A model generated the notes under the pieces. It ran no database searches. It had not been told where the DNA came from and saw only the letters and a list, made by a program, of their open reading frames with translations. From positions 1-5,232 of the forward strand of contig JBKHHW010000206.1 in NCBI GenBank assembly GCA_046538945.1: a DNA stretch of 5,232 nt. The letters are read 5' to 3'. This stretch comes from JAEZKC01 sp046538945. Its GTDB lineage: Bacteria; Fibrobacterota; Chitinivibrionia; Chitinivibrionales; Chitinispirillaceae. Positions 1 to 5,180 of this stretch are shown piece after piece; the first letter of the stretch is position 1, and each line of letters begins with the position of its first letter. A program made the position numbers and the translations under genes.

Positions 1-26
1 GGTCGAAGGGGGAGTAAGCTTCCCAT

Positions 27-62
27 AAAAAAAGCTCATGCCTCGACAAGCTCAGCATGAGC
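27..62 (-). terminator. Rho-independent terminator of the minus-strand operon
   Basis: Read on the minus strand, an 8-bp perfect stem (GCTCATGC, 13-nt loop, GCATGAGC; arms at 55-62 and 34-41) is followed immediately by seven T residues (33 down to 27). This is the classic layout of an intrinsic terminator. It lies about 97 bases beyond the stop codon of the 543-residue gene, so it probably ends the whole regulatory operon. The stem and loop (about 41-64) also match my recollection of a dispersed intergenic element (CTCGACAAGCTCAGCATGAG type) seen in many bacterial genomes; that resemblance was not searched. Confidence 0.8.
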
Positions 63-94
63 GGATTTGAATCGATTGTTTTTTCCGATTTCCC

Positions 95-150
95 GAACGT
101 TGAACGTTGAACGTTGAACGTTGAACGTTGAACGCTGAACGCTGAACGTT
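95..150. repeat. Tandem heptamer array, 8 units of GAACGTT/GAACGCT
   Basis: Eight head-to-tail 7-bp units fill 56 bp exactly: five GAACGTT, two GAACGCT, then one GAACGTT. Each GAACGTT unit contains the self-complementary hexamer AACGTT, so the array is a ladder of palindromes on a 7-bp pitch. It lies between the stop codon of the last gene and the operon terminator, so it is probably transcribed in the 3' untranslated region. The unit length is not a multiple of three, and the + strand meets TGA stops, so it does not look coding. A related array lies at the other end of the window. Confidence 0.95.
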
Positions 151-158
151 CCTACCGG

Positions 159-1790
159 TTACTCCGTGAAATCCACTTTCTTTCCCTGCCTCATGGTCTG
201 TCCCTGGATCTCCTCGATGCTGGTCATCGGTTCGCCAAGATGCAGCATCATGAATTCGGCATCACTTGCCAGCTGGCACTCGGGGCTGTTCTTGAGGATC
301 CACTTGTAGTTGGCTTCCGCAAGCTCGTAGTTCTTCAGGTTTTCATCATAGGTAAACCCGATCATGAACAGGCTGTTGCAGCCGGATTCCTTGCTGTGAT
401 CCAGAACAAGACCTTTGCGGTAATAGCTGATTGCGGAATGAAGCAGGAACTTCTGGGCGTCGGGCTTTGACTTGTACTTGTCTATCAGGATTTGGGCAAC
501 TTCTTTGTACGCTTTCCTGCCTTCATCGGTAAATGCGAAATTTTCCGCAAGGGTTCTGTACATCTCCTCCGCCTTGTCGAGCAGCTGGGATGCCTTGTTC
601 TGATCAAGATCCGGATCTGCGCTGGCTTCTTTAAGAGAATCCGCGACAGCTAACAATGAATCGTAATCGGCATTTCTCTGGTCTTTCCAGTCGCTCTGAT
701 GAAAGGCGATTCCTGCGGACTTGCGGATATCGTATATGGCGCTGTCAATTTTCGTCCTTAGCTTGAATTCGGCAATTTTCTGCAGTTCTGATGATATAAC
801 GGATGAATCCGGTTTGGTCACCCGCCCGATTCTGTCATAGTAGGCAAGCAGAGCCAGGGTTGTATCGGTCGTTTCCTGTTGGGAAAGTTGTGGTAGAATT
901 TCTTCGGCCAAATAATTTCTGGCATACTCGGTGCGAAGGGCCCAGTGCATTATTTCTTTGTAGGCGGGCTTTTCCGTGAGTCCCAGTTTAATCGCCTGTT
1001 CAGAAAACAGCTCCCACTTGAGAAGCCACTTTATGAGGTTGTCGGTGCTCATTTGTGCTTTCTGATTTTCCGATACCCAGGTCAGAATGACATCCAGGTC
1101 CCGGGGAGTGATGGTTTTCCCCTCACCGTAAAATTGTTCAACCGAATCACTCAAGGGCTCTGCGAACTTCTCCTTGAATATACGCGGCAGGAAGAAGTCA
1201 GGGGGGTTGCTTCTGGCAGAATAAATCCAGTGATTTTTAAGTGCCGAGCTGTCGTTGGCTTTCTCGCCCAGCTTGGCTATGAACTGAGAATCAGGTTTAT
1301 AAGTTTCATAAAACAGCTCATCTGCAACATCGTTCTTTACATTTTCAAAAGAGGGGGTGAAGCTGGAGTCTTTTCCCTCCTCGGTTTTGATCTGTTTTCT
1401 GAAACGCTCGCTGTTTGCAGTGTAGTATTCTTTAAGCTGTTCTTCGGTGAACCCGAGTGTTTCGAAGAGATCAAAATAAAGAGAGGAGGTGTAGTATTTC
1501 TTTTTCCACTCCCAGTCCAGGCTCCCGGTGATTTTCTTTTCTAACTTTCCCGATTTGCGTTCCTGGTAAATGGCCTCACAGTCGACCATGTGAGATACTT
1601 TCTCGCGGTCTCCCGGGAAGTAGTGGGGGTTTGGTGCAGGATAGATACCGGCCACTTTTTTGAAGGCTTCCAGGTTCTCCTGACCCAGAATTCTTCTTCC
1701 TACGGTGACAACTGGTTTTTCCACCTGTTTCTGGCAGACTACCAGAAAGGACGCAACAAGCAGTACTGCGTGATACTTACAAATTCTCAT
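159..1790 (-). CDS. Probable envelope lipoprotein, SurA-like helical N-half with TPR-like C-terminus
   Basis: A 543-residue protein. The N-terminus (MRICKYHAVLLVASFLVVCQ) has a basic start, a hydrophobic core and Cys19, suggesting a lipoprotein signal. The lipobox is atypical (Val at -1 where Gly, Ala or Ser is usual), so export is likelier than lipidation. Residues about 112-165 (EEQLKEYYTANSERF, then FENVKNDVADELF) and about 250-365 (LIKWLLKWELFSEQAIKLGL, YARNYLAEEIL, then a helix ending IRKSAGIAF) resemble helices flanking the parvulin domain in SurA/PpiC chaperones. I cannot see an intact parvulin core. Residues about 390-520 form helical TPR-like repeats (KAEEMYRTLAENF, YELAEANYKWILKNSP). 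The start is supported by AGAGG (1798-1802) eight bases upstream. It follows the STAS gene by 53 bases and is probably the last gene of that operon. Its role is inferred: envelope folding, or a scaffold linked to the switch. Family assignment is moderate to low. Confidence 0.85.
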   Translation of the reverse strand: MRICKYHAVLLVASFLVVCQKQVEKPVVTVGRRILGQENLEAFKKVAGIYPAPNPHYFPGDREKVSHMVDCEAIYQERKSGKLEKKITGSLDWEWKKKYYTSSLYFDLFETLGFTEEQLKEYYTANSERFRKQIKTEEGKDSSFTPSFENVKNDVADELFYETYKPDSQFIAKLGEKANDSSALKNHWIYSARSNPPDFFLPRIFKEKFAEPLSDSVEQFYGEGKTITPRDLDVILTWVSENQKAQMSTDNLIKWLLKWELFSEQAIKLGLTEKPAYKEIMHWALRTEYARNYLAEEILPQLSQQETTDTTLALLAYYDRIGRVTKPDSSVISSELQKIAEFKLRTKIDSAIYDIRKSAGIAFHQSDWKDQRNADYDSLLAVADSLKEASADPDLDQNKASQLLDKAEEMYRTLAENFAFTDEGRKAYKEVAQILIDKYKSKPDAQKFLLHSAISYYRKGLVLDHSKESGCNSLFMIGFTYDENLKNYELAEANYKWILKNSPECQLASDAEFMMLHLGEPMTSIEEIQGQTMRQGKKVDFTE

Positions 1791-1843
1791 TCATAAACCT
1801 CTGAAAGCATGATGAATATTAAAAAAACGGGTAATGTATCGGT

Positions 1844-2200
1844 TCAGCTCAGGGCTGCCACGGCTTCATCAAGTTCGTCATAGATCTCGAGAAGTGATGT
1901 GGCGCCGATGATTTCAATAATTTCGTACACGTTCTCGTTCACGTTGGCAATTTTGAAACTGCCGCCTTTTTCTTTGGCGGATTTGCTGAAATGAAGGAGA
2001 ATGCCGAGTCCGGTGCTGTTCACGTAGCGCAGCTTTTTAAAGTCGGCAATAATGTTCACAAATCCGTCACTGAAGTAATTGTCGACCTGTTCTCTGACTG
2101 AGTCCACGTTGGTGGCGTCCAGATCACCTATTACCCGGATGAGTTTGGCATTGTCTTTCCCCGGTATGTTTTCGCAGGTGAGTTCGATCTGACTTTCCAT
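1844..2200 (-). CDS. STAS-domain anti-anti-sigma factor-like protein (SpoIIAA/RsbV type)
   Basis: A 118-residue cytoplasmic protein that is essentially one STAS domain. It shows the N-terminal strand IRVIGDLDA (21-29), the strand VNIIADFKKLRYV (48-60), the phosphorylation loop N61-S62-T63-G64-L65-G66, and the C-terminal GATSLLEIYDELDEA helix. In SpoIIAA/RsbV the loop reads D-S-[ST]-G-L-G, and the Ser after the Asp is phosphorylated by the cognate HATPase kinase. Here S62 would be the acceptor and the Asp is Asn61. By family, the unphosphorylated form binds the kinase/anti-sigma protein and frees its target. The start is firm: it lies one base after the stop of the STAS-HATPase gene, with GAGAGGAA (2205-2212) inside that gene's last codons, so translation is probably coupled. 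The likely kinase partners are the two upstream genes; which one acts cannot be read from sequence. Confidence 0.93.
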   Translation of the reverse strand: MESQIELTCENIPGKDNAKLIRVIGDLDATNVDSVREQVDNYFSDGFVNIIADFKKLRYVNSTGLGILLHFSKSAKEKGGSFKIANVNENVYEIIEIIGATSLLEIYDELDEAVAALS

Positions 2201-2201
2201 A

Positions 2202-3002
2202 CTATTCCTCTCTTAATTTAGTAACACGCACACTTGTTCCGTTTTCAGTGATATCAACTGCCATATCGTTTGACAGCATCCGAATCAGAGCCAGTCCACG
2301 CCCGCGTTTCTGATTATTACCGATATGAACTGCATTGGCTGCTGGTTTGAGCAGTGCCTTGAGCGCAGAAATCTTCTGGGGGTCACTTACGTTTGTCACA
2401 TCTACTTCGATCTTGTCCTTGTCGATTATGATCTTCATCGATACATCGAGATTCTGACCGTTCATACCGTGTTCCACAGCATTGTTGCACACTTCATCGA
2501 CTATGGTTTCGATGCGGAAAGCATCCCGGCCGCTGTAGCCCTTCTGTTTTGCCAGCCGGCTGGCGAGCTGGCGTATGGGAGGCACGAGTTTGAGGCTGGA
2601 GGGAAAGACCAGATTCAGGGTCTCGCTGAGATTTTTGTACTGCCACTTGTAGGCATGAAGAGCGGAGCGAACATCCTGATAAAAGGAGAACACTTTGTTT
2701 GCACCCATTAGAGTGAGCTTTGAGCGGATGTCTCTGTTGAGTCCGGCGAACACCAGGTCTCCTCTCTTTTCCGCAAGCCTCTTTCTGCAGCCCATGAATT
2801 CTCCCAGAGCCGCCGAGCACATGGAACTGGTTTTGGTCAGATCCGCTATGACAAAATGTCTGTTTTCGGCGATGATCTTGTCAATGATATCTGAAAGCAT
2901 GACTGTGCTGGAAGAATCAAGGTCACCGTCGATCCTGAGTATCATCACTTCAGAATCGACCGAATCGGCCACCGTTTCCATCTGCAAAATTTTCTCTTCC
3001 AT
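2202..3002 (-). CDS. STAS-HATPase fusion, anti-anti-sigma/anti-sigma-like regulator with degenerate motifs
   Basis: A 266-residue protein with two domains. Residues about 16-116 form a STAS domain (MILRIDGDLDSSSTVML, HFVIADLTKTSSM, then GANKVFSFYQDVRSAL). Residues about 125-264 form an RsbW/SpoIIAB-type HATPase. The N-box is intact (E170 and N174 in VDEVCNNAVEHG), as is the glycine loop (RGRGLALIRML, 233-243). Two sites are eroded. The STAS loop reads C62-S63-A64-A65-L66-G67 instead of D-S-S-G-L-G. The G1 (DxGxG) box is replaced by TNVSDP around residues 203-208. It may therefore still bind nucleotide or partners but be weak or inactive as a kinase; this is inference. Normally the two functions are separate proteins, so the fusion could act in cis or as an adaptor. 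It starts 39 bases after the previous gene, with only a weak GGAA ribosome site, and abuts the free STAS gene by one base. Confidence 0.93.
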   Translation of the reverse strand: MEEKILQMETVADSVDSEVMILRIDGDLDSSSTVMLSDIIDKIIAENRHFVIADLTKTSSMCSAALGEFMGCRKRLAEKRGDLVFAGLNRDIRSKLTLMGANKVFSFYQDVRSALHAYKWQYKNLSETLNLVFPSSLKLVPPIRQLASRLAKQKGYSGRDAFRIETIVDEVCNNAVEHGMNGQNLDVSMKIIIDKDKIEVDVTNVSDPQKISALKALLKPAANAVHIGNNQKRGRGLALIRMLSNDMAVDITENGTSVRVTKLREE

Positions 3003-3041
3003 TGTCGTTTCCGTGTTGCTGGTGTAACCTGAAATATGAAG

Positions 3042-3485
3042 CTATTTGGCCTTTTCACGCTTCCGTATCACATGAATGGACGTCACATTGTTTTTCTCAT
3101 CTATCTTAAGGTCTATCTTTTCGGAAAGCATTTTGACTATCTCGAGTCCGAGCTGGTTTTCATTCTCGGTACCCTCGTTGCTCTTGACCGCCTGCTTGAG
3201 ACGCTCGGTGTGAACTGAATTTCCACCCTCATCTTTTACCAGAAGTTCTATGCGCTCCTCATGAATTTCGCATATCAGCTCGACTTCCGAGTCGCCCTTG
3301 TTTTCATTGCCGTAATTGATGGCATTGTTGCAGATCTCATCAACGATGATTTCCGAGCGGAATGCGAATTTGGAGCTGAAACCGGATACCTGAAGCACTT
3401 CTGAGACGAATTTTCGAATCGAGGGGATGTACTCAAGATCGCTGGGAAGCTTGACTTTTACCTGGTAGGGAAACTTTAGATCCAT
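3042..3485 (-). CDS. RsbW/SpoIIAB-like ATP-binding serine kinase/anti-sigma-like protein
   Basis: A 147-residue single-domain protein of the GHKL ATPase group (HATPase_c_2 type), about the usual length for RsbW or SpoIIAB. The N-box is VDEICNNAINYG with E50 and N54. G1 is VKDEGGN with D85 and G87. The G2 loop is NQLGLEIVKML (110-120). The N-terminal segment SDLEYIPSIRKFVSEVLQVSGF, just before the SEIIVDE helix, is typical of the family. By family it would phosphorylate a STAS antagonist on Ser and sequester a target (a sigma factor or another protein) when the antagonist is phosphorylated. All nucleotide-binding motifs look usable, so it is the best kinase candidate in this operon; the free STAS protein encoded two genes downstream is the natural substrate. 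Shine-Dalgarno support is weak (AAAGG about 12 bases upstream). The gap to the previous gene is 62 bases. Confidence 0.93.
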   Translation of the reverse strand: MDLKFPYQVKVKLPSDLEYIPSIRKFVSEVLQVSGFSSKFAFRSEIIVDEICNNAINYGNENKGDSEVELICEIHEERIELLVKDEGGNSVHTERLKQAVKSNEGTENENQLGLEIVKMLSEKIDLKIDEKNNVTSIHVIRKREKAK

Positions 3486-3509
3486 TTCTCGGGACGACCT
3501 TTCTTATAA

Positions 3510-3526
3510 AACCGCTCTTCTCGGTT
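3510..3526 (-). other. Small intergenic hairpin, possible attenuator
   Basis: In the 62-base gap before the RsbW-like gene, the minus strand reads AACCG, a 7-nt loop, then CGGTT followed by TTAT. The stem is only 5 bp and the T-run is short, so this is at most a weak attenuator or processing site and could be chance. Confidence 0.2.
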
Positions 3527-3547
3527 GTGTTCCTGGGTATTTTGAAA

Positions 3548-3883
3548 TCATCCGTCTCCGTGCAGGACGTACGCCTCATCATCGGAGCCGATGATTCCTT
3601 TTTTCACCATGGTTTCCACAAGCCGGGAAGTGATCGACAGCAGTGTCGTGAACGAGGGCGCTTCGGCCAGGCCTTCAATCTTTGCATGTGACTGGGCATC
3701 CTTTTCAGATGTGCCGCGCATGTTGTCGAGAATGCATTCCATTACAAACATGATCTCGCCGTAGGTAAGGTTGCCCTGGCGGTAATCGGAAAATTCCTGT
3801 ATGGCACCGAGAATCAGATCATTCAGTTTGTTGAATTCGGTCTGATCGTCGAAAACGTTCCTATATGAGCCCAGTTCACCCAT
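3548..3883 (-). CDS. Conserved-looking hypothetical protein, first gene of the switch operon
   Basis: A 111-residue acidic, soluble protein that I do not recognise. It has no signal peptide or membrane segment. Predicted helices lie around residues 14-35 (TEFNKLNDLILGAIQEFSDY), 41-56 (YGEIMFVMECILDNM) and 78-96 (FTTLLSITSRLVETMVKKG), followed by an acidic tail. I see no helix-turn-helix, STAS, HATPase or phosphatase motif. The start is well supported by GGGAGAG (3891-3897) at good spacing. It is the first gene downstream of the putative promoter and palindrome, and it precedes the RsbW-like gene by 62 bases. Position suggests it feeds into or is controlled by the partner-switching set, for example as a target, co-antagonist or sensor subunit. 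That is inference from context only. Confidence 0.8.
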   Translation of the reverse strand: MGELGSYRNVFDDQTEFNKLNDLILGAIQEFSDYRQGNLTYGEIMFVMECILDNMRGTSEKDAQSHAKIEGLAEAPSFTTLLSITSRLVETMVKKGIIGSDDEAYVLHGDG

Positions 3884-3944
3884 ATTTTTTCTCTCCCACT
3901 CTGTCGATCTGTATGGCTAAAAGAAGGTTACAGCCAATATACAT
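3876..3944 (-). other. Possible 22-codon leader ORF overlapping the 111-residue gene
   Basis: An ATG in the centre of the palindrome (3944-3942) opens a 22-residue frame, starting MYIGCNLLLA and ending GEKKYG. Its TGA falls at 3878-3876, overlapping the start of the next gene by 8 bases in another frame. No convincing ribosome binding site precedes it. It could be a leader peptide that couples translation, but a frame this short can easily occur by chance. Confidence 0.15.
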
Positions 3945-3952
3945 TATATTGG
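3934..3952. promoter_or_regulatory. Perfect 8+3+8 palindrome in the operon leader, candidate operator
   Basis: The minus strand reads CCAATATA-ATG-TATATTGG, a perfect inverted repeat of two 8-bp arms around three bases. It contains a consensus TATAAT (3943-3948, minus strand), although no good -35 lies 17 bases upstream of that hexamer. It lies 51 bases before the start codon of the 111-residue gene and just downstream of the other candidate promoter. It could be a dimeric repressor site or, in RNA, a tight 8-bp hairpin near the 5' end. The repeat is certain; its function is inferred. Confidence 0.5.
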
Positions 3953-3964
3953 TTTATCTTAATA

Positions 3965-3993
3965 AATATAATCACCGAATAACGTCTGCACAA
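3965..3993 (-). promoter_or_regulatory. Candidate sigma-70-type promoter of the switch operon
   Basis: On the minus strand, TTGTGC (3988-3993, 3 of 6 to TTGACA) is followed after exactly 17 bases by TATATT (3965-3970, 5 of 6 to TATAAT). It sits in the 136-base AT-rich gap between the exported-protein gene and the 111-residue gene. Transcription would start near 3958, placing the palindrome at about +6 to +24. The -35 match is modest, so the call is tentative. Confidence 0.35.
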
Positions 3994-4000
3994 ATAACTT

Positions 4001-4017
4001 CCCCAAAGCTTCCGGGG
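4001..4017 (-). terminator. Weak terminator-like hairpin after the exported-protein gene
   Basis: Two bases beyond the TGA stop, the minus strand reads CCCCGGAAGCTTTGGGG. In RNA this folds as four G-C pairs plus two G-U and one A-U around a 3-nt loop. The following AAGTTATTTG is only loosely U-rich, so termination may be partial. The position, immediately before the next operon's candidate promoter, fits a boundary between the two units. Confidence 0.4.
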
Positions 4018-4019
4018 TG

Positions 4020-4769
4020 TCACTTTTCCTCCGCTGTCGAGTCCAGCCTCTCTCTTATCTCCTCTTTGGAGGAATTTTCGGGAGCGTCTATTTCGGGCAC
4101 CTTATAGACATCCTCCACGGAAGGAACTTTGTACTTTTCTACTTCCTGATCGGACTCCTCTGTTTTGGAAGAGAACTTCGCAGATCTGGCAACAATGGAT
4201 ATGAGCGATGCCGATCCCTCCGTGATCTCATTTTCGAGCTCTTCCAATAGTTCGATTCTGTCCAGGGCGGTTATGTGCACAGCCTGATCCACTGGCCTGA
4301 ACAGAACGATCCCCTTTCCCCTGACAGCATCCGCCTTCACCTCACCGCTGTATGCATAGGATCTCTCCGCGAGATTGTACATGGTGTAATTGATGGTGAG
4401 CTTTCCCTCGATGCGGGCTCCCAGAAGCAAGTGCCTTTTCGGCTGGATTTGGTACTCTTTCACTGTACCCCAGACAAAAATGGCGGAATCGGGAGCTATG
4501 GCCTCCAGTTTTCTCACCAGCGCTTCGGATACAACCGGGTAGCGGTCGAAACTGATCTTGTCCTTATATTGCTGAGACTTTATGAAGTCGGCTGTTTTGA
4601 AATCCCGCATAGTGGAAAGGCGACTGCGAAGCTTCGGTTCGAGACTTTCTTCTATCGATGCGGCTTCCGGTCCGCTCAGCCCCAAAAACACGATGTTCCG
4701 TGCAGAAAGGTTCGCGGGTATCAGAAGCGCGGCCGCGGCGATCACAATGAAAAAATTCCGTAGTATCAT
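4020..4769 (-). CDS. Exported protein of unknown function, possibly CsgG/TolB-N-like fold
   Basis: A 249-residue protein with a Sec signal peptide: MILRN, the hydrophobic stretch FFIVIAAAALLIP, and probable cleavage after NLSA at about residue 23. No lipobox Cys is visible. The mature part has a helix/strand pattern (SEALVRKLEAIAPDSAIFVWGTV, then KLTINYTMYNL and SYAYSGEV, about 81-144) reminiscent of CsgG, FlgT-middle or TolB-N-type periplasmic domains, where a helix precedes a 'GxV' strand and a 'yd/tGev'-like hairpin. This is a pattern resemblance only. The C-terminal 45 residues are charged and low-complexity, with a short repeat (YKVPSVEDV and YKVPEIDAP, about 213-230). The start lies one base after the FhlB-like stop, with AGGA at 4778-4781, so the two are probably translationally coupled. 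The neighbour hints at a role in flagellar or type III envelope assembly; this is inferred. Confidence 0.88.
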   Translation of the reverse strand: MILRNFFIVIAAAALLIPANLSARNIVFLGLSGPEAASIEESLEPKLRSRLSTMRDFKTADFIKSQQYKDKISFDRYPVVSEALVRKLEAIAPDSAIFVWGTVKEYQIQPKRHLLLGARIEGKLTINYTMYNLAERSYAYSGEVKADAVRGKGIVLFRPVDQAVHITALDRIELLEELENEITEGSASLISIVARSAKFSSKTEESDQEVEKYKVPSVEDVYKVPEIDAPENSSKEEIRERLDSTAEEK

Positions 4770-4770
4770 C

Positions 4771-5061
4771 CTATTTATCCTGTCCTCCCATGGAATTGTT
4801 GGCCCTGTAGATCAGGGCGAGAACCTCAGCGACTGCAGCGTAGAGCTGCGGTGGAATCTCCCGGTCGATATCTATCTGTGCCAAAAGGTCGACCAGGTCG
4901 TCGTCTCTTGTAACCGGGATACCGCTCGCTTCGGCAACTTCTCTAATCTTCTGGGCTGTTACCCCGTGCCCTTTGGCAACCACTTTGGGGGCGCTGTCCT
5001 CCCCATCTTTATACCTCAGCGCGACTGCCGTATCACGATTTTTTCTCTTCTGGTTGCTCAT
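4771..5061 (-). CDS. fhlB: FlhB C-terminal-domain protein (FhlB/FlhX/YlqH type), export-switch family
   Basis: A 96-residue cytoplasmic protein matching the C-terminal half of the FlhB/YscU cytoplasmic domain. Markers are TAVALRY (11-17), APKVVAKG (24-31), the helix AQKIREVAEASGIPV with Ile48-Pro49, the hydrophobic DLVDLLAQID (55-64), and IPPQLYAAVAEVLALIY (69-85). In full-length FlhB this part follows the self-cleaving NPTH loop and helps set export substrate specificity. Here the transmembrane part and NPTH are absent (NRDTAVALRY at the junction), as in the stand-alone paralogues of Helicobacter and Bacillus, which can interact with the export gate. A full-length FlhB should exist elsewhere. 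The ATG is the first usable start after an in-frame TAA. Its nearest strong Shine-Dalgarno (GGAGGAG) is about 23 bases upstream, unusually far. Confidence 0.92.
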   Translation of the reverse strand: MSNQKRKNRDTAVALRYKDGEDSAPKVVAKGHGVTAQKIREVAEASGIPVTRDDDLVDLLAQIDIDREIPPQLYAAVAEVLALIYRANNSMGGQDK

Positions 5062-5180
5062 GAAGCCATTCTTTTTTCTGAGTTCTCCTCCGGTTGGTGG
5101 ATATTAACCGGAAAACTTCTGTCACTTTCGTGTATCTTTAGATTGCGCCCGTTTTTGGTCTTCCCGGTGCAACACCTCAA
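5058..5180 (-). other. Possible small upstream ORF overlapping fhlB by ATGA
   Basis: A frame open from an in-frame TAA (5193-5195) ends with TGA overlapping the fhlB ATG as ATGA (5058-5061), a layout typical of coupled genes. With a TTG start at 5178-5180 it would encode 40 residues (MRCCTGKTKN at the start, SEKRMAS at the end). There is no ribosome site before the TTG. It may be chance, or the remnant 3' end of a former upstream gene (fliK often precedes fhlB) cut off by the repeat array. Weak. Confidence 0.15.

Noticed and set aside
8..24. GGGA/TCCC inverted repeat at the left edge
   Set aside because: Only a 4-bp stem with no T-run on either strand; not distinguishable from chance.
95..150. 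Tandem repeats as a CRISPR array
   Set aside because: Units are 7 bp with no spacers, and no cas genes are nearby.
945..1544. 199-codon open frame on the + strand
   Set aside because: Antisense to the 543-residue gene, which has a signal peptide, a ribosome site and coherent helical repeats; the + product is Phe/Leu/Gly-rich shadow sequence.
1791..1843. Separate promoter or terminator in the gap before the 543-residue gene
   Set aside because: A T7 run is present on the minus strand, but no stem precedes it and no credible -35/-10 pair was found, so cotranscription is the simpler reading.
2494..2820. 108-codon minus-strand frame inside the STAS-HATPase gene
   Set aside because: Lies wholly within a well-supported gene in another frame and has an implausible Arg/Gln/Ser-rich composition.
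4275..4763. 162-codon open frame on the + strand
   Set aside because: Antisense to the signal-peptide protein, with no recognisable features of its own.
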